This document shows, piece after piece, positions 53,604 through 63,784 of a stretch of 64,000 bases of DNA. Where the stretch lies: contig NC_060899.1 of the NCBI RefSeq assembly GCF_014805685.1, forward strand, positions 10,198,868 through 10,262,867, in the 5' to 3' direction. The notes beneath the pieces are model-generated. The model worked only from the letters and a program-made list of their open reading frames with translations, had not been told where the DNA came from and did not search any database. A program made the translations under genes and the position numbers. Position 1 is the first letter of the stretch, and each line of letters begins with the position of its first letter. The stretch is from Silurus meridionalis. Lineage: Eukaryota > Chordata > Actinopteri > Siluriformes > Siluridae.

Positions 53604-54840
53604 TTTTAATCACTAAAATTCTGTTTTACTGATGGGGCAAGTCTTAAATCAAGCACCAAATCCGCCACACATCTGGCAATTAAAACTGCCCGTGTGGAAA
53701 GATAGCAAAAGTTCAATTTTGTGTCCTGATGATTTACGTAATAAAAACACCATAATTACTATAATACGCTGTGGCGACCCCTAATAGGAGCAGCCGAAAG
53801 AAGAAGAAGAAAATTACTATAATACATAATAACATTTACAAGAATATTTTGTCTTCATGCTCTATGTTTAGTCTGACTTCACTAATAATAAACATACATT
53901 TGCATAAAAATGAGTATTAAAAATGTGAAAAGTATTAATTTGAGGTACATTTAGAACAGATAAAAATCTGGTTAATTTGCAATTAATCGTGAATAAATAT
54001 TTTAATTGATTGACAGCCCTATGAAAAATATTTAAGATATAAATATATTTCTGATGAATTTCTACAAGTAATGTATTTACCAGACTACCTTCTGTGAGTA
54101 ATGCTTATTTGCTTCAACCCCACATAAAGTAAAACAATGTATGTGTTCCAAAATACCCCAGCTGCAAACATGTAGATATATGTGTTGATTCATTCTGTGG
54201 GCTTATTTAGACATGTATTTATTGATATGCTGTTCAGTTAACTCAGGTGTTTATTATATGGATTTATCATTTTTAAATTAACAAATAAAACAGCAAATAT
54301 GTGTTAGGTATTGATGACAAATTAATTCTGAATAATAATAATTGTAATAGAATAATAATAGATTTGTAATTAGAAAAACAATATTAATAAAAATATTTTT
54401 TATGTAATTATGTCACTTAAGCGAACCTTAATGTGAAGCATTACAAAAAATATCTGTAGCAAAAGTCACCTTGGCTGGAGTCAGTAAATGTTCTTGCATA
54501 AGTGCACACTTGTGCGTGTTTCATAGCAGAGAGGCACTTACCAGCTGCTCCACTTGAGATGCTGTGCACAAGAAAAGCCTCTCGTTCAACCCCAGAGACG
54601 TGAAAACAGCTGTAGCTTCCAGCTTGAGTTGAACTCTCTCTAAGAAACATATAGCCAAAAGTTCATCTCAAGATGAAAACCCTTAACCTCATCACTTTAT
54701 ATTACTAGTCAAATTACTGTCATTGTGTAGGTGGATGTTTATGAAACAAAAAACAAAAAAAAATAAAAAATAAAAAAAATAAATAATAATAATAAAAAAA
54801 CAAAAAAAACAAAAAAAACAAAACAAAAACAAAACAAAAA

Positions 54841-54882
<42 letters not shown>

Positions 54883-56444
54883 CTGTAATCCAGCAAATAT
54901 TCATTGTGCTCTAGTCAAATATTTCATCTCATACCTCCTGAAGAGTTCATTTTGACCACCACATGGTCTTCACCTGGGTTCACCATAGCATCCATAATGT
55001 CCTGCACTGAGCAGTTCACAGGCAGCATCAATGTCACAGCATTTTGCTTGGGTGTGAAAATTTCATACAAGACTGCAAACATGTTAAATAGATAAATTAC
55101 TGAGTTGTTCTGATAACAATACAATTGAAATCATTTACTAGATTATACTATTACTATGTTGGTGTTCTGACAAATAAGATCTTCAAAATGTACTACACAG
55201 GTCAAATAAAATAAATAATAATAATAATAATAATAATAGAAAAAAATAATCAAATAAAGCATGAGAAATCGTGCAGTAACTATTAAAAAAAGGCAAAGAT
55301 GTTTGACCTTTGTCTTGAGCTCTGATTGGATGGCACTTCCCAAAAGGCTCCTCGTAAGTTGCAAACCAATCAAATTTTTGATTCGACTAAAAAAAATAAA
55401 ATAAAAAATGTTAACCACTTGTAACAATTTCATTATTTATTGAGAATATTCAGATTCAGATATTCAGATCTCTAAAGACATTTGACGTTATAAAAACTAG
55501 AACTCAGATCATGATTTATTTACAAATTTCATTAGAATAATGTGCCTACACAAATACTTTTCCTGACAATAAAATAGTAAAATAATGAATTAAACTTGTC
55601 AGTCAGTTCATTTCATATAATATAACATAGTGTTTGTTAATGGTTCCCTATTCCTTTACAACAGTTGTAAAAAGAAATAATTGTGCAATTGACTATTAAT
55701 TCTCTGTAGACAGTGAAAGGACCCTCACGAAATAAATGCAAGGGAAACAAATGCAACATAGACTACAGAAATACCAAAAAGAAATACCAAAAAAATAAAA
55801 TTGTTCAATTCATTCCAAAAATCCAGCAGTGAGAGAAACGAGAAGCGGAGAATAAACACAAGCAAGTTTTCATGCACATGCACATGCACAATGAGATTTT
55901 CTCAGAATTACAAATAATAAGTTATAAAAAATAAAGTTTTTGACAAAATCAAATACAGTTAATGCATTGATGAAATGTACATAACGCTTCTGACGTGCAA
56001 ATCTTAGAATCCCGTTTAGCGTCAGATGTTTATTTACACGTAGTGCAACAGAGATAAGCAGAAGATTCTCAAATGCATTAAACAGTAGTTAAAAATAAAG
56101 CTGGTGAAAACTGATCTCAGGTTTCCTTCACCATTCAGCTAAAACCACATCAGCTTCTGAAACTCAGCATTAAAATAACCTTTTCTCAAACACAACGGAA
56201 TCGGAGTGCACTGTTTAATGTAGAATTTACGCTGGTTTCTGTACAGCTCAGAACCTTTTCAATCAAACTCAAAACTTTTTGCCTTAGCTAATTAATTAAA
56301 CCCTGATGTATCTCAGATACAGTATCACACCCCTTACATTTCAGCAACCATTTTAGTATAATCCTCTCAAGGGACAATACTACAATACTATAGAAATAAA
56401 ACTTGGATATATTTTTAAGTAGTCAATGTGCAGCTTGTATAGCA

Positions 56445-56520
<76 letters not shown>

Positions 56521-57024
56521 CTGTAATCCAGCAAATATTCATTGTGCTCTAGTCAAATATTTCATCTCATACCTCCTGAAGAGTTCATTTTGACCACCAC
56601 ATGGTCTTCACCTGGGTTCACCATAGCATCCATAATGTCCTGCACTGAGCAGTTCACAGGCAGCATCAATGTCACAGCATTTTGCTTGGGTGTGAAAATT
56701 TCATACAAGACTGCAAACATGTTAAATAGATAAATTACTGAGTTGTTCTGATAACAATACAATTGAAATCATTTACTAGATTATACTATTACTATGTTGG
56801 TGTTCTGACAAATAAGATCTTCAAAATGTACTACACAGGTCAAATAAAATAAATAATAATAATAATAATAATAATAGAAAAAAATAATCAAATAAAGCAT
56901 GAGAAATCGTGCAGTAACTATTAAAAAAAGGCAAAGATGTTTGACCTTTGTCTTGAGCTCTGATTGGATGGCACTTCCCAAAAGGCTCCTCGTAAGTTGC
57001 AAACCAATCAAATTTTTGATTCGA
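48835..57024 (-). CDS. rapgef3: Rap guanine nucleotide exchange factor 3 (EPAC1), 3' half, with duplicated exons
   Basis: EPAC1 is a cAMP-activated exchange factor that loads GTP onto Rap1/Rap2. Single-copy exons in transcript order: 55386-55308, 55072-54935, 54639-54542, 52185-52060, 51522-51341, 50988-50898, 50487-50437, 50352-50265, 49854-49790, 49682-49628, 48953-48835 (stop). They join in frame, all GT-AG, to 363 residues. The first 72 and following 33 form the RA-domain region ([24 protein letters not shown]); the rest is the CDC25-type catalytic domain with [64 protein letters not shown] and a C-terminal [17 protein letters not shown]1 rather than EPAC2 is favoured by ANLERF, QYWV.TELCLC and SEQSL. 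Additional copies exist of the 126-base exon (53175-53050) and of the 79- and 138-base exons (57024-56946, 56710-56573). The upstream cAMP-binding, DEP and REM exons are not visible here. Confidence 0.85.
49228..49618 (+). mobile_element. 5'-truncated L2-type LINE in rapgef3 last intron
   Basis: Nearly the same sequence as the L2 tail at 61.20-61.56 kb: GATGAGGATGGGTTCCCTCT, the GAGTCTGGTTC block, CTGTGTAAAGCTGCTTTGAG, AGCGCTATACAAATAAAAAT and the GAATTGAATTGA end. It carries only the 3' UTR portion. It is antisense to rapgef3, and its tail ends about 9 bases from the splice donor at 49628. Confidence 0.85.
50499..50897. other. rapgef3: rapgef3 intron
   Basis: Roughly 400 bases between two GEF-domain exons, with no recognised repeat or RNA gene. 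Confidence 0.5.
51341..51522 (-). CDS. rapgef3: rapgef3 exon: core of the GEF domain
   Basis: 182 bases encoding [20 protein letters not shown], then [20 protein letters not shown] and [34 protein letters not shown] and LLKKFIKIA are the N-terminal half of the CDC25-homology domain in Rap-specific GEFs. Phase 0 at the start and 2 at the end. It lies immediately beside the (AT)n that begins the 0.99-kb tandem duplication. Confidence 0.88.
52060..52185 (-). CDS. rapgef3: rapgef3 126-base exon, downstream copy
   Basis: 42 codons: [20 protein letters not shown] then [20 protein letters not shown] and HE. It joins EQL of the preceding exon and AEL of the next in phase 0 at both ends, giving the EQLGP and KD.A..(I)T.YDWELF motifs at the start of the EPAC GEF domain. 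Acceptor GACAG and donor GAG|gtaaaat. Being nearest to the next exon, this copy is the simplest one to use. Confidence 0.85.
53050..53175 (-). CDS. rapgef3: rapgef3 126-base exon, upstream duplicate copy
   Basis: Same 126 bases, splice sites and flanks as the exon at 52060-52185. Because it is phase 0-0 and a multiple of three, splicing in both copies would keep the frame and add a second 42-residue segment between the RA and GEF domains. Which copy is used cannot be told from sequence. It may be an assembly artefact. Confidence 0.6.
53329..54022. mobile_element. hAT-like MITE with AGGGCTGTCAA ends
   Basis: The left end AGGGCTGTCAAAATTAATGTG and the right end TTGATTGACAGCCCT are inverted. 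Interior is AT-rich and contains the third (AT)n tract and a short reversed interspersed-repeat scrap (GTGGCGACCCCTAATAGGAG, about 53773). The left end is duplicated at 52338 as part of the 0.99-kb tandem block. Confidence 0.6.
54542..54639 (-). CDS. rapgef3: rapgef3 exon: end of RA domain
   Basis: 98 bases encoding (E)[20 protein letters not shown] then [12 protein letters not shown]. This matches the ATxVxTxLGLNERxxV pattern of the EPAC1 RA-domain end, followed by the EQLGP linker of the next exon. Joined in phase to the 138-base exon on its 5' side (SSGE|R). Confidence 0.85.
54740..54850. repeat. A-rich low-complexity tract
   Basis: A long (A)n interrupted by single T and C bases, running into the (AT)n at 54850-54878 that forms the left border of the 1.64-kb duplication. 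Confidence 0.9.
54935..55072 (-). CDS. rapgef3: rapgef3 138-base RA-domain exon, downstream copy
   Basis: Encodes [20 protein letters not shown] then [20 protein letters not shown] and KMNSSG, the ubiquitin-like start of the EPAC RA domain (TL.LPV..SV). It enters in phase 1 and leaves in phase 1. The donor is GGAG|gtatga. This copy joins directly to the exon at 54542-54639. Confidence 0.82.
55308..55386 (-). CDS. rapgef3: rapgef3 79-base exon before the RA domain, downstream copy
   Basis: Encodes [20 protein letters not shown] then IRAQDK, phase 0 in and phase 1 out, continuing into VLYEIF of the next exon. The HPIR.(.)DKVL junction resembles the EPAC2 equivalent before the RA domain. One frame has an early stop and the other two are open; the chosen one is the only one consistent with the next exon's phase. 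Confidence 0.75.
56573..56710 (-). CDS. rapgef3: rapgef3 138-base RA-domain exon, upstream duplicate copy
   Basis: Identical by eye to the exon at 54935-55072, 1638 bases upstream in the transcript sense. Alone it is a multiple of three and could replace the other copy, but it is coupled in the same block with the 79-base exon. Confidence 0.55.
56946..57024 (-). CDS. rapgef3: rapgef3 79-base exon, upstream duplicate copy
   Basis: Identical by eye to the exon at 55308-55386. If both copies of the 79+138 pair (217 bases) were spliced in order, the second 79-base exon would be entered in the wrong phase and hit a TGA within six codons. Only one pair can be used productively. Confidence 0.55.
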
Positions 57025-57944
57025 CTAAAAAAAATAAAATAAAAAATGTTAACCACTTGTAACAATTTCATTATTTATTGAGAATATTCAGATTCAGATA
57101 TTCAGATCTCTAAAGACATTTGACGTTATAAAAACTAGAACTCAGATCATGATTTATTTACAAATTTCATTAGAATAATGTGCCTACACAAATACTTTTC
57201 CTGACAATAAAATAGTAAAATAATGAATTAAACTTGTCAGTCAGTTCATTTCATATAATATAACATAGTGTTTGTTAATGGTTCCCTATTCCTTTACAAC
57301 AGTTGTAAAAAGAAATAATTGTGCAATTGACTATTAATTCTCTGTAGACAGTGAAAGGACCCTCACGAAATAAATGCAAGGGAAACAAATGCAACATAGA
57401 CTACAGAAATACCAAAAAGAAATACCAAAAAAATAAAATTGTTCAATTCATTCCAAAAATCCAGCAGTGAGAGAAACGAGAAGCGGAGAATAAACACAAG
57501 CAAGTTTTCATGCACATGCACATGCACAATGAGATTTTCTCAGAATTACAAATAATAAGTTATAAAAAATAAAGTTTTTGACAAAATCAAATACAGTTAA
57601 TGCATTGATGAAATGTACATAACGCTTCTGACGTGCAAATCTTAGAATCCGTTTAGCGTCAGATGTTTATTTACGTAGTGCAACAGAGATAAGCAGAAGA
57701 TTCTCAAATGCATTAAACAGTAGTTAAAAATAAAGCTGGTGAAAACTGATCTCAGGTTTCCTTCACCATTCAGCTAAAACCACATCAGCTTCTGAAACTC
57801 AGCATTAAAATAACCTTTTCTCAAACACAACGGAATCGGAGTGCACTGTTTAATGTAGAATTTACGCTGGTTTCTGTACAGCTCAGAACCTTTTCAATCA
57901 AACTCAAAACTTTTTGCCTTAGCTAATTAATTAAACCCTGATGT

Positions 57945-58079
57945 ATCTCAGATACAGTATCACACCCCTTACATTTCAGCAACCATTTTAGTATAATCCT
58001 CTCAAGGGACAATACTACAATACTATAGAAATAAAACTTGGATATATTTTTAAGTAGTCAATGTGCAGCTTGTATAGCA

Positions 58080-58140
<61 letters not shown>

Positions 58141-58840
58141 CATACATACATTATTGTCAAAATAGCTGCAAACAAAAGTGAGTACACCGTAAGTGAAAAT
58201 GTCAAAACTGTGTCCAAACTGCATCATTGTTATCTAACACTGCTGGGCATGGAATGGGTTGTTGCTGGGTTGCTGGGATCCTCTTTGTCACGGAGCTGCT
58301 GGATGTTAGACACATGGCGCTGCTCCACCTTCCCTTTAAGAATGCCCCACAGGTGCTCAATAGGGTTCAAGTCTGGAAACATACTTGGCCACTCCATCAC
58401 TTTCACCATTTTTGCTTCTTCCTCAGCAAGGCAGTTGTCATCTTGGCGGTGTGGTGCAGTTCGGCTGATCTTCAGAATGTCACAGTACATGTTGGAATAC
58501 ATGGTCATTCATGCTCTTGGACAGGTTGTCTTCAGCAAACTGTTAGTAGGCTTTCTTGTTAGCCAGCTTTAGGAGAGGCTTTCTTCTGGGATGACGGCCA
58601 TGCAAACCGACTTGTAGTGTGCAGTTCTGCAGCCTCTATAGCAATGCTCGCAGCACTCATGTGTCTGTTTTTTTAAGCCAGCTTCTGCACCTGATGCACA
58701 GCACAAGGACTTAGCTTATTTGATCGACCCTTGTAAGGCTCCTGTTACGAGTTGAACCCATCTTGAAAAACCTCTGTATGACCTGGCCGCTGTACTGTAT
58801 CTCAGTTACTGATCTTCTTATAGCCTACACTGTAAAAATA
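57945..58840 (-). mobile_element. Tc1-like transposon remnant
   Basis: Left terminal repeat from about 57945 (CAGTATCACACCCCTTACAT, GGGACAATACTAC, GAAATAAAACTTGGATA, then an internal (AT)n, then AAATAGCTGCAAACAAAAGT). Inside on the minus strand a transposase C-terminal piece reads VMEWPSMFPDLNPIEHLWGI then LKGKVEQRHVSNIQQLRD, with the DLNPIE catalytic block intact. The N-terminal part is diverged and broken, and the other terminal repeat is missing here; a matching reversed one lies at 63.35-63.54 kb. Confidence 0.75.
58230..58508 (-). pseudogene. Tc1 transposase C-terminal fragment
   Basis: 92-codon open stretch within the remnant above. It contains the MVKVMEWPSMFPDLNPIEHL block of the DDE domain. 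It lacks the DNA-binding domains and the first two catalytic Asp residues. Confidence 0.7.
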
Positions 58841-59000
58841 CATTTTATGGTAAAAAACTGCCAGCTGTGGTTGCCAGAAATCTCCCGTAAAAAAATATGG
58901 TTAAACTGGTATTTACATTGTAAAAAATTGTCCTGTAAATAAATGGTAAAATATAGTCAGAAACTGACTGCACCTAAATTTGTTTAAAAACTAGCATTTA
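58826..59000. repeat. Left part of an interspersed repeat split by the L2 LINE
   Basis: CACTGTAAAAATACATTTTA-type sequence followed by AAACTGCCAGCTGTGGTTGC and several internal GTAAAAAA motifs. The partner region at 61.6-61.76 kb has ACTACTGGCAGAAGGGTTGC and TTTTACTGTTAGATTTTACAG. The pair looks like one fish repeat interrupted by the LINE. Right limit uncertain. Confidence 0.45.
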
Positions 59001-59224
59001 TAATATTTAAATAACGAGGGCATGTTAGGTCTCAGAATGTATTTTATTAAAGATGACAAAAAAATTATGCAGAATCATTAAAAGTATAAATTCGAGTCAA
59101 ATCTCTTGTAGATAATAGCAACACACATTGATATGCAATAAAAATTAGTGAAGAGATTCCCACTGCATCACTCCCACACAGTTACTGCCTTTATATAAAG
59201 CAACATACAGCATAATACCTGTAC

Positions 59225-61566
59225 CCATCAACCTGCATTCTCGATCCCTTGCCTACAAGTTTCTTTAAACAGATAACTCCAGAGGTAATTGAACCTGTTT
59301 TAAAAATAATAAACTCTTCCATTAGCACTGGTTATGTACCTAAATCCTTCAAACTGGCAGTTATCCACCCCCTTATTAAGAAACCTGACCTTGACCCATG
59401 TCAGTTGTCCAACTACAGACCAATATCAAATCTCCCCTTTATATCCAAAATTTTAGTATAGGTTGTAGCACAGCAGTTATGCTCACATCTACTTATGAAT
59501 AACAGTTTTGAAATGTATCAGTCAGGATTTCGGCCTCATCATAGCACAGAGGCGGCGCTAGTTAAGGTGGTAAATGACCTGTTATTGGCCTCTGATCAGG
59601 GTTTTGTCTCCTTACTTGTTTTGCTCAACCTTAGTGCAGCTTTTGACACCATTGATCACACTATACTACTTGCTAGACTTCAGAACGTTGTTGGAATAAA
59701 GGGAACAGCTCTCTCTTGGCTCAGGTCTTATTTGACTGATTGCTATCAGTGTAATGGTAATGTAAATGGTGAGTTCTCCACACTCTATGAGGTAAAGTTT
59801 GGTGTTCCTCAAGGATCTGTCTTAGGCCCACTGCTTTTCTCTTTATATATGCTGCCTCTTGGTGAAATCATTCATAAACATGGGATTCGCTTCCATTGCT
59901 ATGCTGATGACACACAGCTGTATATTTCAGCAAAGCCAGATGAGCGAGATCAGCTTAACAATGTTGAGAAGTGTGTAAAGGACATTAGACAGTGGATGCT
60001 TAATAACTTTCTTCTGCTCAACTCAGATAAGACGGAAGTACTTTTACTAGGACCACATGCAGCTAGAAGTAAACTTTCCGATTACGTAGCATCTCTGGAT
60101 GGTGTTTCTGTTTCAGTGTGTACGGCTGTCAAAGACCTTGGTGTGACTATTGACCCGAGTCTTTTTTCTTTGAGTCTCACGTGAATAATATCACCAGGAT
60201 CGCCTTCTTTCACCTTAGAAATATTGCTAAAATTAGAAATATGATGTCGTTACAGGATGCAGAAAAACTAGTTCATGCTTTTGTTACTTCTAGATTAGAC
60301 TATTGTAACGCTTTACTGTCTGGGTGTGCGAGTAAGTGCATAAATAAGCTTCAGTTAGTTCAGAATGCAGCAGCAAGAGTCCTCACTAGATCTAGGAAGT
60401 ATGACCACATCACCCCTGTTTTAATCAGTCTACACTGGCTCCCAATTAAATCTCGCATTGATTATAAAATACTACTACTGACGTATAAAGCACTTAACGG
60501 TCTCGCACCGCAGTATCTGAGTGAACTTTTGTACCAGTATGATCCTCCACGCCTACTTAGATCAAAAGGTGCAGGCTATCTGTTGGTTCCTCAAATAATG
60601 AAGACTACAGCAGGGGGCAGATCTTTCTCTTATAAAGCCCCACAGTTATGGAACAGCCTTCCAACCAGTGTTCGGGACTCAGACACAGTCTCAGTGTTCA
60701 AGTCGAGGTTGAAAACTCATTTATTTAGTCAAGCCTTTTATCAGTAGATTTTTCTTAGGTAAAGGCTCAGATCTGGAGGGAGCATGGATATAGAGTGTTT
60801 GGTGAACTGGTATATTTGTATGCTGTCGTCCCCTCACATTCACACGTTCACTCGGGTTTGTTGACAGTGGTGTGGTGGGTCGTCTCTTATCCCAGAGATC
60901 CCTCATGTCTGTGTTACCTTCTGGTTCTCCCTTTTAGTTATGCTGGCATAGCGAGTCTTGCCGGAGTCCAAACTGCACAGTGACATTAACTTTCATACAC
61001 CAATAAGGACACTTAATAATCCATATCTTTCTCTTCCCGTCACCCTCTCTCTCTCTCTCTCTCTCTCGGTCGAGTTAAACATGCTCCTGAGGCTCCAGTG
61101 ACCACTGTTCCTGCCCCTCTCCCCTCCGTGGATCTTCACACTTCTGTGCAGCTTGGGACGGTCTCTCATCAACACCTTGGGTGGTTCCATGTTAATCCGG
61201 AGTAGAACGGGTGCTTTGAGGATGGATTGGACTGTAGTTTATGTCAACAGTCTGCTACACTGACTCAGGAATACAGTTTGCTTCTGATCATCATCACTGT
61301 ACCCCGCAACATTGTATATCTGCTTCAAATGGACATTTGGTGCAACCCAGATGAGGATGGGTTCCCTCTTGAGTCTGGTTCCTTTCAAGGTTTCTTCCTT
61401 ATGCCATCTCGGGGAGTTTTTCCTTGCCACAGTTGCTCATCAGGGACAAACATACTTACAAAGAACATATTTACGTTTAATCACCACATTATCTGTGTAA
61501 AGCTGCTTTGAGACAATGTTCATTGTTAAAAGCGCTATACAAATAAAAATGAATTGAATTGAATTG
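59225..61566 (+). mobile_element. L2-type LINE, 5'-truncated but with reverse-transcriptase region
   Basis: Contains most of an RT-encoding ORF2 (59249-60747 in two or three broken frames) and a complete 3' UTR ending AAAGCGCTATACAAATAAAA with GAATTGAATTGAATTGAATA. The tail pattern and the RT sequence fit the L2/CR1-like clade of fish LINEs. No ORF1 or endonuclease was found, so the 5' end is truncated. A (TC)n run of about 22 bases lies at 61047-61068. Confidence 0.85.
59249..60747 (+). pseudogene. L2 reverse transcriptase (ORF2), interrupted
   Basis: First frame (59249-59461) has FKLAVIHPLIKKPDLDPCQL and NYRPISNLPFISKIL, RT block 1. Second frame (59495-60184) has [47 protein letters not shown] and the catalytic YADDTQLY. 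Third frame (60181-60747) has NITRIAFFHLRNIAKIRN, SRLDYCNALLSG and the C-terminal APQLWNSLPTSVRDSDTVSV with FKSRLKTHLFSQAF. A TAG separates the first two frames (59460-59462) and a length change in a T-run near 60161-60167 shifts the frame at the end of the second. It cannot make a full protein as it stands. Confidence 0.85.
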
Positions 61567-61599
61567 AATAATATTAAGATTTCTCTGTCCTTGACTTAA

Positions 61600-61765
61600 A
61601 AACAGGCTCTACTCTCCTACACAGTGGTAACCCACAAAACACACAACAGTAATTTTACTGTTAGATTTTACAGTATTTTGCTAATTTCCTCTTGATTTTA
61701 TAGTAAACTACTGGCAGAAGGGTTGCCAGTAATTGACAGTTTTTTATTTTTAATCAGATTTCAGA
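61600..61765. repeat. Right part of the repeat split by the L2 LINE
   Basis: ACAGTAATTTTACTGTTAG, then TATAGTAAACTACTGGCAGA and GGTTGCCAGTAATTGACAG, partner to the block at 58826-59000. The CTGCCAG/CTGGCAG words and GTAAAA words face each other across the LINE. Confidence 0.4.
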
Positions 61766-62015
61766 CTTTATGTGCTGTCATGTCAATCTAATCTGCCCAG
61801 GGCCTGCAAAGTCAATACTTTTGTTTTTTTGACCATAGAGATTGTACCATAGAGAACAATCTGATTTAATATTCGCCTCAAAGGGCAGCTAGCTGGCGCA
61901 GAATAGCGTCAGCATTTTTCCGTCTTCTGATTGGTTGGTCAGAGGGAAACTGTTACAGCCAAGTTCGACTGCCAAAACACGTGTGTAGCTTTGCACACAT
62001 TAATACATCTGAGTT

Positions 62016-62336
62016 AGACTTTTTTATGCTACGGAGGAAGAGAAATTGATTTGGTCTTGGACATACTTAAAAATCCATTTTCAAGAAAAGCTAGACATCA
62101 TGAGAAGAGGTCGGGCAACCCTGAAGCTAGCTAGCTTGTCTCAGCCCGGGAAAGGGTTTGTTCGCCACTTCCAGATCAGTGAATACCAGCGGTACCACTG
62201 GCTTACAGCCTCTGGGGGCGCTGCAAATTATGAGTATGTATCTCTGGTATCAAGCCAAGTCAAGTCAAGTCCAGTCGAGTATGTTGTATTTTATTTACAT
62301 GTTAATGTTTTTGTCATGTTATTAGAAAAATATTGA
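62016..62336 (+). pseudogene. hAT-type transposase, N-terminal zinc-finger region fragment
   Basis: An open stretch with EKLDIMRRGRATLKLASLSQ then GKGFVRHFQISEYQRYHWLT and ASGGAANY. This matches the (E)K..I...GRPTP(K)L ... R.F...WY..H.WL.G pattern at the start of TTF-type zinc-finger domains in hAT-family transposases. The expected CWPCLLF motif that should follow is absent and replaced by unrelated sequence. No full transposase follows. Probably a decayed fragment; a domesticated gene is not supported. Confidence 0.5.
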
Positions 62337-62339
62337 TGC

Positions 62340-63330
62340 TGAACTAATCCAGATGATGTGGGTGGCACAGTTAAGGTTGTAGTGTAGAGGTTTGGAGTTG
62401 TCTTAACTGGGTTTTTTGCTTTATTAAATGGTATTCCCCCTCCATATGTGAAATGCCTCTCTCTCTGTAATGCCACGTGTTGTTATATTGAGTTTTTGTA
62501 TAGTATTGATGGTTTTTATAATTGTGCCATGATAGTGGTGGTATTAACAGGTGAATTAAGTCCCCACTGAAGGCCCAGGTACCAAATGCACGGCCCGCCA
62601 CTGGTGGATACACATACTGAAGCAGTGATGAAGTTAATGAGATAATGAATTGAGTAATTAAATGAGTATTGAACTTTGATGAACACCTGTGAACAAGCAC
62701 AGCCAAAGCCAAATATTATATCAACTGAAAATAAAACACATTAAATCTCTCAAAATGTCAGCAGAAGATGATTAAACAACCGCCAAAACAGCATTACCAG
62801 CTTTACTTATTAAAAGCTCTAATTGAGATTTTCGGTGTTTAGGTGTAATTTCATTTGAAGTCACCATAATGGAGATCAGTGTTTGCTTTAGTGTTGCTCT
62901 TGAACCTTCTAAAAAGTAGTTTTTGAAAAAATTAAACAAAACAAAACAGATCAATCTAATCACCATAAAACCGTCTAGTAAAAAGAAATGAATGAAATAA
63001 TATCAAAATAAAGCCAAATTAAGAAAAATTGGATAATTTATTCATGCTGCAATGCATGTTGGGAGGTTTGTTCTATTCTGGAATCCAGCATGCATTGTGG
63101 CATGAATGTTTGTTAATCACCATTCTTGAGTTACATGTGCTGATTTTTAATGTCTGTTTCTACGGCGCTATAGCACTTTTTTTAATCTTGATAGCTCATC
63201 AAGTTATCTTTAAATCATATTACTAACAAACAGAATTACAAATAAATTAACAAATTTTAAATGCTTTAATACAAGATACACAAATTTGTATGGTCCTATC
63301 AAGCAGACAAAAACATTAACATGATGAATA
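62340..63330. other. No recognised gene
   Basis: AT-rich sequence between the hAT-type fragment and the Tc1-like terminal repeat. Short open frames only. No rapgef3 exon could be recognised. Confidence 0.4.
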
Positions 63331-63344
63331 GGACATCTGGCTTT

Positions 63345-63540
63345 GCATGGTTAAGTGACATACAGCTGTTAGGGTGTACTCAATTTTGTTGCCAGCTATT
63401 TTGACAATAATGGCTGTATGTTGAGTTATTTTTAAAAGGACAATACATTTATACTGCTATACAAGCTGCACACTGACTATTCTAAAATATATCCAAGTTT
63501 CATTTCTATAGTATTGTCCCTTGAGAATACAGGTGGAAAA
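63345..63540. mobile_element. Solo Tc1-like terminal repeat
   Basis: On the opposite strand this reads GGGACAATACTATAGAAATG, then AAACTTGGATATATTTTAGA and the AGCTGGCAACAAAATTGAGT end, matching the left terminal repeat at 57945 in inverted orientation. It could be the other end of that element, separated by later insertions, or a separate solo copy. Confidence 0.6.
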
Positions 63541-63784
63541 GTAATTTTTTTCAGTAATTCAACTCAAAATTGTAAAACTTGTGTATTAAATAAATTAAAT
63601 GCACACAGGCTAAAGTAGTAATTTAAGTCTTTGGTTCTTTTAAATGTGATGATTTTGACTCACATTTAAACCCACCAATTCGAAATCTCAAAAATATTTG
63701 AATACTTCATAAGACCAATAAAAAAACATTTTTTAGCGAATTGTTGGCCTTAAGTAAAGAATGTTTCCGTATATGTTCTCAATA

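Larger units (their letters stand above)
54850..58136. repeat. 1.64-kb tandem duplication bounded by (AT)n tracts
   Basis: Copies at 54879-56445 and 56517-58080 with (AT)n tracts at 54850-54878, 56446-56516 and 58081-58136. By eye they differ by one C (near 56012 against 57650) and a two-base AC deletion (near 56038 against 57675), three bases in all. Each copy holds two rapgef3 exons (79 and 138 bases) and the outer part of a Tc1-like terminal repeat at its right end. Confidence 0.92.
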
